From assembly GCA_902779705.1 (NCBI GenBank), contig CACZCR010000003.1, forward strand, positions 1 to 64,000: a DNA stretch of 64,000 nt. Reading direction: 5' to 3'. The notes beneath the pieces were generated by a model. The model did no database searches. It worked only from the letters and a program-made list of their open reading frames with translations, and was not told the DNA's origin. Position 1 is the stretch's first letter; every line of letters starts with the position of its first letter. Shown here piece by piece: positions 36,771 through 48,200 of the stretch. This DNA comes from an uncultured Bacteroidales bacterium. Its GTDB lineage: Bacteria > Bacteroidota > Bacteroidia > Bacteroidales > Paludibacteraceae. The translations under genes were made by a program, and so were the position numbers.

Positions 36771-38372
36771 CAATTGGGGTCCCGCAGCCACGAGAGCCTT
36801 ACCGGCCTCGTTGCTGGTGTACTTGTTGAAGTTCTTGATGAAGCGACTAGCCAGATCTTTGGCTTTCTCCTCCCACTGAGCTGCGTCAGCGTAGGTGTCA
36901 CGCGGATCAAGGATAGCAGGATCAACGCCCGGCAGAGCGGTCGGAACCTCGAAGTTGAAGTACGGGATCTTCTTGGTTGGAGCATTCAGGATGTCGCCGC
37001 CCAGGATAGCGTCGATGATACCGCGGGTGTCGCGAATCGAGATACGCTTGCCTGTTCCGTTCCAACCGGTGTTCACCAAGTATGCCTTAGCGCCACTCTT
37101 CTCCATTTTCTTAACCAGCTCCTCTGCGTATTTGGTCGGGTGGAGCTCCAAGAATGCCTGGCCGAAGCAAGCCGAGAAAGTAGGAGTCGGCTCAGTGATA
37201 CCACGCTCGGTACCAGCCAACTTAGCGGTGAAGCCGCTCAGGAAGTAGTACTTGGTCTGCTCCGGAGTCAGGATCGATACAGGAGGCAGTACGCCAAAAG
37301 CGTCAGCGCTCAGGAAGATCACGTTCTTAGCAGCAGGACCTGCACTTACAGGACGAACGATCTTCTCGATATGGTTGATCGGGTAGCTTACGCGGGTGTT
37401 CTCGGTCACGCTCTTGTCTGCGAAATCGATCTTGCCGTCCTCTGCTACGGTCACGTTCTCCAGCAATGCGTTGCGACGGATAGCGTTGTAGATATCAGGC
37501 TCAGACTCTTTGTCCAGGTTGATCACCTTAGCGTAGCAACCGCCCTCGAAGTTGAACACACCTTGATCATCCCATCCGTGCTCGTCGTCACCAATCAACA
37601 GACGTTTCGGGTCGGTCGACAGAGTGGTCTTACCGGTACCGGACAGACCGAAGAAGATAGCGGTGTTCTTGCCTTCCATGTCAGTGTTAGCCGAGCAGTG
37701 CATCGAAGCGATACCCTTCAGCGGCAGGTAGTAGTTCATCATCGAGAACATACCTTTCTTCATCTCACCGCCATACCAGGTGTTCAGGATCACTTGCTCG
37801 CGGCTGGTGGTGTTGAAGGCTACGCAAGTCTCGCTGTTCAGACCGAGCTCTTTGTAGTTCTCTACCTTAGCCAACGAAGCGTTGTAGATCACAAAGTCCG
37901 GCTCAAAATTAGCCAGTTCTTCCTCGCTCGGCTGGATAAACATGTTCTTTACAAAGTGTGCCTGCCATGCTACCTCTACGATGAAGCGAACAGCCATTCT
38001 TGTGTCCTTGTTAGCGCCGCAGAAAGCATCTACTACGTACAGGTTCTTGTTGCACAGCTCTTTCACTGCCAACTCTTTGACTTTAGCCCAAACCTCTTCG
38101 GACATCGGGTGGTTGTCGTTCTTATACTCCTCGGTGGTCCACCAAACGGTGTTCTTCGAGTTCTCGTCCATCACGATGTATTTGTCCTTAGGCGAGCGTC
38201 CGGTGTAGATTCCGGTCATCACGTTCACAGCGTTGAGTTCGGTGTTTTGTCCTTTCTCGTAGCCGGTCAGCTCAGGTTTGGTCTCTTCCTCGAACAGGTA
38301 CTCGTAGGAAGGGTTGTGTGCGATCACGGTTGCACCCGTAATGCCATACTTAGTCAGATCTAACTCTTTCAT
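36768..38372 (-). CDS. pckA: phosphoenolpyruvate carboxykinase (ATP)
   Basis: 534 residues from [13 protein letters not shown]; further upstream in-frame starts lie within the promoter. It interconverts oxaloacetate and PEP, the central CO2-fixing step towards succinate in fermentative Bacteroidota. Motifs: [30 protein letters not shown]-loop [37 protein letters not shown] and the C-terminal [13 protein letters not shown]. Single gene with a strong promoter. Confidence 0.97.
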   Translation of the reverse strand: MKELDLTKYGITGATVIAHNPSYEYLFEEETKPELTGYEKGQNTELNAVNVMTGIYTGRSPKDKYIVMDENSKNTVWWTTEEYKNDNHPMSEEVWAKVKELAVKELCNKNLYVVDAFCGANKDTRMAVRFIVEVAWQAHFVKNMFIQPSEEELANFEPDFVIYNASLAKVENYKELGLNSETCVAFNTTSREQVILNTWYGGEMKKGMFSMMNYYLPLKGIASMHCSANTDMEGKNTAIFFGLSGTGKTTLSTDPKRLLIGDDEHGWDDQGVFNFEGGCYAKVINLDKESEPDIYNAIRRNALLENVTVAEDGKIDFADKSVTENTRVSYPINHIEKIVRPVSAGPAAKNVIFLSADAFGVLPPVSILTPEQTKYYFLSGFTAKLAGTERGITEPTPTFSACFGQAFLELHPTKYAEELVKKMEKSGAKAYLVNTGWNGTGKRISIRDTRGIIDAILGGDILNAPTKKIPYFNFEVPTALPGVDPAILDPRDTYADAAQWEEKAKDLASRFIKNFNKYTSNEAGKALVAAGPQL

Positions 38373-38420
38373 TGTTTGTATATTTTTTGTTGTTAATTTC
38401 CTTAGGGCCAAATAACAGCG

Positions 38421-38452
38421 CAAAGATAGTACTTTTTCTTCACATATGCAAG
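38421..38452 (-). promoter_or_regulatory. pckA promoter
   Basis: On the minus strand: CTTG (38449-38452), 20 bases, TATCTTTG (38421-38428). The leader is about 43 bases. Confidence 0.82.
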
Positions 38453-38595
38453 TTTTTTTATGAAAAACTGCATGAAACTTTCATTTTGCCAAGTTCTTTT
38501 ACCATTTTTACCCCCTCAACCGATTTTATGTAAAACAAATTATACAATTTGCATACTCCGGTCTATCTTCTCCAATCGGATAATTTACAACAATC

Positions 38596-38619
38596 AAAGG
38601 CAGCCCTAAAGCTGCCTTT
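38596..38619 (-). terminator. hairpin after the 53-residue protein gene
   Basis: AAAGGCAGC (38596-38604) and GCTGCCTTT (38611-38619). Nearly the same hairpin follows the 43-residue gene at 54543-54570. The T-run is on the plus strand, so efficiency on the minus strand is uncertain. Nothing else is seen from 38453 to 38595. Confidence 0.6.
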
Positions 38620-38668
38620 TTTGTGAAGAAACGCGGTTCGGTCTCTACGGAGTCCCCGATGAACGCGT

Positions 38669-38830
38669 TTAGAATACTGCCCTCGTCCCGTCCTTGCGGC
38701 GAACTTGGCCCGGTTCGTTGGGGAGTCCTGGGAACGTGCCTCCTGATGCAGCATTGCCCTGCATCATGTTGTCTTTAGGCGACAAGGTAATTGCCTTAAC
38801 CTCTGGTTGTATGTATTGTAATTTTCTCAT
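38669..38830 (-). CDS. 53-residue small protein, K-x-Y-x-x-P-E-V type
   Basis: It begins MRKLQYIQPEVKAITLSPKD, with an alternative ATG two codons upstream, and continues with Gly/Asn-rich residues ending RAVF. Short proteins with this opening (Met, basic, aromatic, Pro-Glu-Val) are frequent in Bacteroidales, often near exported-protein or maturation genes. It ends before a hairpin identical in stem to that after the 43-residue protein at 54623, which has a similar opening. It lies 15 bases after the DUF2442 gene. Confidence 0.65.
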   Translation of the reverse strand: MRKLQYIQPEVKAITLSPKDNMMQGNAASGGTFPGLPNEPGQVRRKDGTRAVF

Positions 38831-38845
38831 AGTCATAGTGTTCTG

Positions 38846-39103
38846 TTAATTAATTGCTACATAGTCCAACTCATTTCGCTTAATCAGCAGAGGATATCGC
38901 TCTGGATGCTTCAACGAGTCAACCTCCAAATCCACATCCAACTTTGGCCATTCAATAGCGTTCTTTCCGCTCATTCGAACATCCAGAACCTCATTTATGG
39001 TCGCATCCTTCATCCACGGCACACGATTATACGACAGAAAATAGTCCTGTCCTTGTACGGATATCATGATTCCCCGATCGTTAATAAGGAATATTGGACT
39101 CAT
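38846..39103 (-). CDS. DUF2442-like protein
   Basis: 85 residues from ATG 39103 (MSPIFLINDRGIMISVQGQD). DUF2442 landmarks: NEVLDVRMSGKNAIEWPKLD then VDLEVDSLKHPERYPLL. Members are often partners of DUF4160 proteins in toxin-antitoxin-like pairs; no DUF4160 gene is adjacent here, but one such pair is at 52436-52881. An upstream TTG at 39127 lies inside the -7 box and was rejected. Confidence 0.75.
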   Translation of the reverse strand: MSPIFLINDRGIMISVQGQDYFLSYNRVPWMKDATINEVLDVRMSGKNAIEWPKLDVDLEVDSLKHPERYPLLIKRNELDYVAIN

Positions 39104-39124
39104 AGCAATTTTTAATTCTGGCGA

Positions 39125-39156
39125 CAAAGGTACTACAAAAATCTGACATATGCAAA
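39125..39156 (-). promoter_or_regulatory. promoter of the DUF2442 / small protein genes
   Basis: On the minus strand: TTTG (39153-39156), 20 bases, TACCTTTG (39125-39132). The leader is about 16 bases. Confidence 0.8.
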
Positions 39157-39216
39157 TTTTTGTAGTACTTTTTCGCCATTTTCGTTAATTCATTAACTCT
39201 TTCATTCGTTAATTCC

Positions 39217-42200
39217 TTACTTTACGGCTTTGCCGTCAACACCATACATCTGTCCGTTGCGCAGGATGTAAACGTGATCGTTGATGATCACTTTCTGTGC
39301 AGCCTCCGAAGCGTCGATGTTGTCTACACCTGTCGCTGCACCCGGAGCCTTGGCCTGCAACAACAAGCCGTAGCCTTCGGTTGTGCCCTTCGTCAACTCG
39401 AGCTCATAAGCACTCATCGACAGGTTCCAGATGATACCACCCTCGTACGTCAGATACAACTCAGCATCTCTTGCTTCGCGTGCCACATACAGCTGGTAGG
39501 TACCTGCTTGCGGAGCAACGAATGTCAACGGGAAGCTTGCCTGATTGTTAACCAACGGGAACTCAGCATCGCACAGTTTGGTGTCATATGCAGGAACATA
39601 CATCTGCGGTATTGTCGAGCTGACACCCATCTTCGCTAAGTCATGACCGATCTGATACTCACTCTTAGCATCCTCGTTAGCCGATACGAACAGTTTGTCG
39701 TAGTAGCTCTCCGTGTCTGCTCCAAGACGCAGCTGGAACTCCTCTGTAGCCATCACTTCGTGAGCCGGAGCTTTGACAGTCTCATGATTCGAAGCCGCGA
39801 TGTTCACGTTCATCGTGCCTTCTTCTGCTGCTTGGAGGAAGAACGGTGTACCGACTGTGAAGGTTACTTCGTTATATGCATACGGTGTATAATTGTCCGT
39901 GGCCGAGTTATAAACCTGTACCTTCAGGTCTGCATTGTCGCCTGTAGCACTTACATTAGCATATGCGAGTGCGTTGTTAGCAAGTGCATTCCAGTTCTTG
40001 TCCAGAGTAGCGGCATTACCGTTGTTGGTGTATTCGTTCAGATCCAGGTTACTCAGGTTATTCACAGCCGCACCTGCCTTCTTGGTCATACGAACGCGGT
40101 TATAAACATTGCTGTTGAGTGCAATCATGTAGAAGTTGCCCGGCGTCAATGTCTCGCCTTTTGTGATGTACTTCCAACTATTGCCCTTACCACTTGTGGC
40201 ACGCTCTTCACTGTCATATTTCAGCAGTACATAATGGCTATTGAATCCGGCATTCGCAGTCTTGCCATCATTGCTCAGACGTTGGATACCGGTTGCGGCA
40301 TCAACTTGGAACGGAACAGCAAATGCGTACCACTTTGTATTATCCATCGTTCCACTCGGGTTCAACGTCAAGTCGTAGTAAGCGTTGCCATTAACGGTCA
40401 AGTTCTCTGCATTCTTCACTTGCCCCGAATGACCTTCCGTTGCCTCAATGATAAAGTCATTAATCTCTCTGCTTTCGCTGACAGTAATGGTCTTACCATC
40501 CTTAACCGTTACGTCTCCTAAACCGTCCGGAAGAGTTACATCACCCGTAATCTCCACGTTCGGTTTCAGCGTAAGGTTATCACTCAAAGTAGCCTCATCA
40601 CCCACGTTATACGTCTGTCTGTCTGTACCAGTCCAGCCTTGGAAGATATATCCGTCAGCCGAAGGTACGTCCGCATCAACAATCGTATATACGTGATTCT
40701 TAGCCATTACAGTTGCCGCACTTGTGTTGTCCAATTTCTTGAACGTCAGTGTACGGAAATCTGTAGAATAACGTACAGCCGCAGGAGCGTAGTAAATATC
40801 AATGTAATCGATATAATAGGTATAACTATTGTCTCCCTTTATCATGAAATAGGATGTATTAGCCGGCATGTGATATACATAAGCATCTTCGCGTGTATTT
40901 GCATCTACTAATGCCGAACCTATTTCTGTTCCCGCAGCAGAGCATGCAAAGACATCTATATTATCCGTATTACTTGATGCTCCTATATCAACGTGCGTGA
41001 TATATGAAAGGTCAGAAGCATTATATAAATACCCATAATCACTTGAAGCTTTCTTGAATTGCAAATTCGTAGAATTCTTCAACACATTAAGGAAGGTGAA
41101 ACTCTTTTCTCCAAACGTTGAAGTCAAAGCTCCGTCATTATAACTTGCATATCCAGTATAAGTAATATTTGACTCATCAATACGAATCTTGCTTACATTC
41201 GTAAATACCGCATAATACGTCTTCTCTGCATTGATCGTCGGAGTGCCGGTAACGATAGTCGGCTCAGTTGTCTGCTCGCCAAACTCACTCTCGGACCAAC
41301 CGTAGAAGTTAGGCAACGTTGCATCGGGTACAGACATGCTCTGCGCAGTCATCTCCGTTGACAACTGAGTTGCTGTCGGAAGTGTTGTCGTCTCGCTCTC
41401 ATATACATCCTTCGTCAAACCTGTCACAGCCACTCCATTCACTTTATAGTAAACCTTAACCTGATTAGCATCCTTATAATCCACACGCACGGTCACATTG
41501 CCGGTCGGGTTAATGACGCTATAGGTACCGTTGTTGTTATCTACCAAGTCAGCATTGTTCGTAGTAACCGTAATATCATAGGTCTTATGATCGCCCAAAC
41601 CGGTTACACTTACAATATTCGCAGATGAGTTAGTTGCTGTTCCGTAACTCTGATTATCACCTTCCTCCACAGTCAGCGTATATACATTGATCTTTTGCTT
41701 TACTGTTTTCTCAGTCTCACATAAGGTGTACGAAATCGTGAAGTCCTGATCTACTCCTGCGGTCAGTGCAGCATCCGAGAATGTTACATCTGCCGTTACA
41801 TCCTCAGTAGCTCCACCTGCAAGAGTAGCAGTAACCACCATACCTGTTGCATCGAAGGTCTCACCAACGATATAATTGGTTTTCGTCGGAGCGGTTGTAA
41901 TAGCAATACTGCTCAGGGCCTTCGTCCAGAAACTCTTGGTTTCACTATAAGCCACACCGGATTTATTCTCTGCGTACGCACGAACGTAGTATTTTGTACC
42001 CTTCGTCAAACCGGTAATCTCATAATCCCAGGCAACGTCCTCCGCGATGTTCTCGCTTACAGAATGCTTGCCGGTATTGCTATCAACGGTCGGTTCAGAA
42101 GTAGTACCCCATACAAAACCGTACTCACGGATGTTACATCCATCACCTTCGCCAAGTGTTGCCAAACCGTTCGTTGCCGTTACCGTCGCACCTGTACATC

Positions 42201-45200
42201 CAATCTCGCTTACTGTCGGAGCTGCATTAAATGTCGGAACGTCTGTACAACTTGCACAAGTCGTCACATAATTAGAAGGAGTACCAATCTTTACGTCAAC
42301 ACTCTTAATCATGATAGCACCGTCCGCTGAATAGAAATACAACTTTGTAGTGCTACTAGAAGGAATAATTACTTGTGGTGTCTCGTTGTTTTTAACCACA
42401 GTTATTGATCCGATATTATTGATAGCCGGTGTTGCTGTCTCTTCAGAACATACATAGAGCGTTCGAGATGAATTACTTCCATGTGTTGCCAGAATAGTAA
42501 TCTTATTGATAGTAGCACTATATGTTGGAGACATCAAGTACGGGGTAAATGTCGTTGTTTCCTCGTCTGTGTCCAGATCAACTACTTCTGATTTAACATT
42601 TGCAGTAATTGTGCCTGAATTATTTTGTGTTGCAAAAATACCATACCAATTGCCATCCGCAGAAGTTAATGTGAACGGCCCTTTTTTGTAGTTTCCATGA
42701 TTTGTTGCATCAGCAGTATGGAATGCAGTAATCTCCGCATTAGTCAGACTCTTCGTTTGCTCATTGCCATCCGCAAATACTGCATAGAAAATAGTCTCCG
42801 CTGCATTATTCAATGCCGGAACATCATCCTTATCGTTGAATATTCCCGTTGGATCATTCACTGAAGTTCCGTCAATTGCCGTTGCGCGCCAGCCAACAAA
42901 CACTTTAGCATCATCACAATCGTTACTTGTCGGAGGTGTTGGTAATTCAGTTACCGCACCATCTCGTACGACGGTCATTACTTCGTAGTCACCATTTACG
43001 CTCCACTTAACCACAAGCGGCTTGTAATACTTAGCTGTAACGGTCACAGGTCCTGTCGGGTTAGTAATCGTATTTGCTTTGGTGGTCTTACTGCTTCCCA
43101 AAGAAGCGCCACTTATAACCCACTCCATGAAGACGTAGTTGCCTGCGTCAGCAGCAGGGCTGATACTTGCGCCCGTGCGACTCGGTACACCCGGTCCTCC
43201 CGTAGCGATAGGATTACCGTCCTCGTCCGTTGCCTGCATTGTTACGCCATAAACGGTCACGCTAGTCGTTGCAGTCTTTCCTCCATCGGTAGTTGTACAA
43301 GTGATAGTTGCTGTTCCGGCAGCTTTACCTTCAACCACACCACCATTCGTTACCGTTGCTTTAGTATCATCACTCGAAGTCCAGTTTACCGACTTGTCTG
43401 TTGCGTCCGCAGGTAATACGGTCGGAGTAATAGTGAACGTTTCGCCAAACACAATTGCTTTGGTCGTCGGAGCCACAGACACGCCGGTTACATTCACCGT
43501 CGAGGAAACTACCGAAAACGTTTGCTCTGCATCTTGTGCACAGTAAATACCTGTAGCTTCCTGATGCGCTTTCACAGTTACAGTTCCTACGTTTCCAGCC
43601 GTCAGTGTCGAACCTTCCACACTTGCCGAACCATCTCCATTAACCACCGACCAAGTAACCGTTCCACCGTTACCAACGGTACTTGCCAGATCAACTGTTC
43701 CACCTGTTGCCACGCTACTCGCACTCGTGATACTCAATTCCGTATCCGGAGCAGAGCAACATGATGTCTGATAGTCGGAATATGTTACGCCTGGATTGTA
43801 TTTGTACAGTTGTATGGATTTGACAGATGCACCGCTATAGTAACGGAAGCGATCTTGACCACTTGCATCATTATAACGCAAGACATAATTATTTGATGCT
43901 TTAATTTCTACGTTACCGGAATCATCAAAATCGAAACTATTAGTATAAGCATCTGTACTTGACGCATTTATACCGGTGCTATTAGCCGTCCTACCGATAT
44001 AATAGCCACTCGCACTTCTAATAGTTCTATTTGAATTAGCATCTGTACCTATTACAAACTTTGCTGCATTTATAGTAGAGTTCGCTGTGATAGTGCTAGA
44101 ACTAATTGTTACATCAATCTTATTAGACGTGACGTCATAAGATGTTGAGTTAATAGCGCCATTAAATGCTACACCGTTAGTCTCGTTAACGATCAAATAA
44201 TCACCATCGGTTATGTCTGCCGTTGATGTTACTTTTGCATAATAAGCACTTCCGCTATTGCTTGCATTTGCAAACACCGCATAGAACGTCTTGGCGCTGG
44301 TGATCGCAGTTTCACCGCTGGCTGCTGTGAATAGGTCTGCGGGCGCACTCTGTCCGGTGCCCTTCACCTCATTGGCACTCCAGCCCATGAACGTGTTCGT
44401 ACCACAACTTCCCAATGCATCTTTATCCGGATTACTCGGCAAGGTAATATCCTTCATCTGTGTACCATACTGAACCTGCAAAGTCTGTGAACCGGTAGGT
44501 GCGTCACCTGTACCCACCTTCCATGCTATAGCAATCGGTTGGTAGAAACGTGCGTAAACGACTACATCGCCTGTCGGTGTGCCCGTTAATGCATTACTAC
44601 TGATGCTCACACCGCTTGCGGTCTGCAGATACCACTCTTTGAACTTGTAGTTCGCAGCTTCCTCGTAAGACAATGCCTTAACCGAACAACTTGCCCCAAC
44701 ACCATCTACTTCAATCTCGTTATCATTCACCTCGTCTACCGTCGTAACCGTCACGGTATAGACATTAATCGTTGTTGTGGCAGTCTTAGTAGTACCGTTC
44801 TCAGTATAACTTGCAGTAGCAGTATTCGCACCAGCGGTATTTAACGTGGTCAAATCCCAAGTGGCTGATGTTGTGACAGTAGCTTGGGAATCATCCGTAT
44901 AGGTAACTGTGACAACTGCACCTGCCGATGCAAACGTCTCACCTTGGAAATATGCAACCTTCGTCGGAGCCGTTACACTAAGTGATTTGAGATCCAACGT
45001 CGTTACCTCTATTTCGTCTCCATAAGCCCAACCGCAGTCATTGTGTGCGTAAGGACGAATGTAGTACTTAGTTGCCTTGGTCAAACCGGTAATAGTCGTT
45101 GCTCCGAAAGCCGTACCAGTGGTGGTATATGTCGTACCCACTTCCTTCACTGTTCCGGTTCCACTATTATCGTTTGGATGTTTCGGTGCGGTTGATGTAC

Positions 45201-48200
45201 CATATACAAAACCATAGTGGTCAATAGTACATCCTCCTGTACCCAGAGCAGTTAGTCCGGCACAGTTAACCGTAATGGTGGTCATCGTCTTTGCGCTACT
45301 CGTTGCTGCACTTACTGTCGGTGCAGCCGAACACGGATTAGCGACAGTTCCGCTTACTGCCACATTAACAGTTGTTGCATAATCACCGCTAACTGTTACA
45401 TTGCTTGTGCCGGTAGCAGGATAACTACCTACGTTAAGACCGGATTTCAAACGCACATATATAGTAGTTTCGGAAACCGTTCCGGATGAATGACTTAATT
45501 CAACGCTGTTAGAGAAACCTGTCGTCGAACTCGTTTTGCTTACTTCAAAATTTTCCGGTGCAGTAACCGTCATATTTTCTGCCATACCCACAGCTGCCAC
45601 AGTAAAGCTTTGTGCGGCACTCGGACCATGGTCATAATTGTAACTCATAGCAGCCGGCGTACCTGTTACCGTAATTTTCGGAGTTGTAAACGACGTTGTG
45701 CTTTCCGGACCATCCGAGCAGTGAGAACCATTAGAATCGAAAGCCTGGAAATAAGCGGTATAATTCTGTCCTGCAGTCAAACCAGTTACGCTAACACCCG
45801 AGGAAGCAGTCGTCCAATCATTATGACTTGTACTTCCCGGAACTTTTACCTTATATGACTCTGCTCCTGTCACAGCACTCCAACTCAATGTTGCTGCTGT
45901 TCCACTAGTACAAGAAACCGACCCACTTACCGATCCCAGTTTTTGACAACAAGTGGTTGAGAATTTAGAAAGTTTCTTGTACGTCATAACCATCTTGGTT
46001 ATACGAGCCTGATCACTGGTGCTATTACCGCTACCTCCGGTCATCGTAACGCTTGTTCCTGCACCGCTATCGAAAGTAATCGTTTGCGATGTTACGCTTC
46101 CTCCAGTAGTTACACTTGCACCTTCAGAAACAGAACGTATGTAATACGTACTTTCTGAAAGGGTAGCAACTATCTGAGTAATGATACCATTAGTGATAGA
46201 GACCGTGCCGGTACTGCTATTTTTTCCTATTGTAAAGGTATGTCCACTAGCACTACCACTTGTATAGTGATTGCCTTCGAAAGTAAATCCAAGAGTCGTT
46301 CCACTATTTGTATAACTCCAAGACGTACCTTCTCCTGAGAAATCTCCGTTATCACTACTTGATGCTTTAATTGTAGCTGTTAATGCGTCGCTTGCTTTTG
46401 CAAACACAGCATAGTAGTTTGCTCCTCCTTCTGGAATTGTAGTCGGATTTACAAACGCAGGCGCATTGGTGGCATGCGAATAACTCTCTGTATACCATCC
46501 TACAAACACTTTCTCTCCGTCGCAGTCGCTACTTTCCGGTTCAGGAATATCCGTCAAAGTAGTTCCCGCATAACCCGTCTGAGAGTGAACAGGTGTTGCA
46601 GAGTTAACATACCAGTTAACGGTATATTCATCCATATCCGATTCTTGGATACAGAACTTGGCATGGGGACGCTCAGATGTTGCCGTAACGTCACTTGACC
46701 AGTCGATACCTGATTCAGGAACCTCATTCTTAGTATCAGAGTGCTTGTATATCTGTGATCCGGTGGAGGTATTTATATTGAAGGTATATGCTTGTCCATC
46801 GTAAGCAAAGGAGTTGTCGTCAATCATAACAGCAAGGCAACCGACTCCATTATACTCAAAAGTCTCATTATTCTCCACATTGAATGTAAATTCTTGCCAA
46901 CCGGCTGCGGTAAAGTTTAATGGGCCTGAATATACCTTAGTAAATGCAGAATAGGGAACTGCCGTACCTGAGGCTAAAGCGGTAAGCGATGTGTTCGCTA
47001 AATATATATCGACAGAAGTCTTGGCGGTCATAGCTGAATTTCCTGCGTACTTGAAATATATAGATTTTATTGTACCCTTTTTCCCATCAGCTAAACCTAG
47101 GTCAGATTTTGAATAAAGGATCTGACGCGTACTATATTTATAATATTCATCAATAGGGCCTGTTGTATAACTTGTACTGCTTCCAGTAGTTATACTCGAT
47201 GCTCCATGATCACTACATCCCTTCGGCTCAAAGTTAATCGTAATCGCTACGTTCTCCGTTGAGGTAGAAGTGATTGTAAACGTGTTTCCGGATTTTTCTA
47301 CGGTTGTATTATTACCCGCAGTAATCGTATAAGCCGGACTTGCATATACATATCCGGAGTTGGGTGATCCTGTCCAACTCAATCCTTCTCCGGATACCGA
47401 GCCAAAATCATCATCATTCGATGTTACTGTAATAGTTTTGGTCGTGAAATTCGTTTCCGTTCCGTAATAGGTCGTGCCGTTTACAATAGCATAAGCACGA
47501 ACATAGTACTTCTGTCCTGGAGTTAAACCAGTAAACGTGTGACTGAAGTTAGCCACATCGCTATCTGAGTTTGTTCCTTTGCTTGTTTTGTTGCCCGTCG
47601 GATTACTACTTGTGCCATACACAAATCCCCATTCCGAAATGTCGCAACTTCCTTTCACAACACCCTTACTCGATCCATTGTTACAATTGATCGTTGCGGT
47701 GGTACAAGAAATGGAACCATTTTCTGAACCACTTACAGAGGGGGCGTCAGTACATGCTGCAGCAGATTCCCATTGAGCATGCACAGTTTCATTAGCAGCC
47801 GGAGTATAACTTCCGCCAGCATCTGCTCTTTTTGTTCCTCCTGATGTTGAGGTGTACCAACCTGTGCAGGTAAAACCCGACTTAGTAGGAGTAGGTAATG
47901 TAACAGCCGCTCCGAAAGCATTTTGGGTCACACTTGTAGGTGTAACACTACCGCCATTTGCATCTAAAGTTACCGTATATGCACCGTAGAATTCAATTTG
48001 CAAATTATCGAATTTGAAACTTTGTGCAGAAGTACTCTCTCCTGAGAACAAAATCACATATCGTGCAGAAGAGATTGTATTGAATTGAAAGGTCTTATTC
48101 AATGCTGTCGTCCCTGCAGATGCTCCTTGAGTCCCTGATGTTAGCGATATTTGAGACCAATTCTTTCCATTATTGGTGGAATATAAAAGATATAATTTGT

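Noticed and set aside
36753..38363. 536-codon plus-strand ORF
   Set aside because: It is the antisense of pckA, whose protein has every expected motif. The antisense product shows no recognisable domain.
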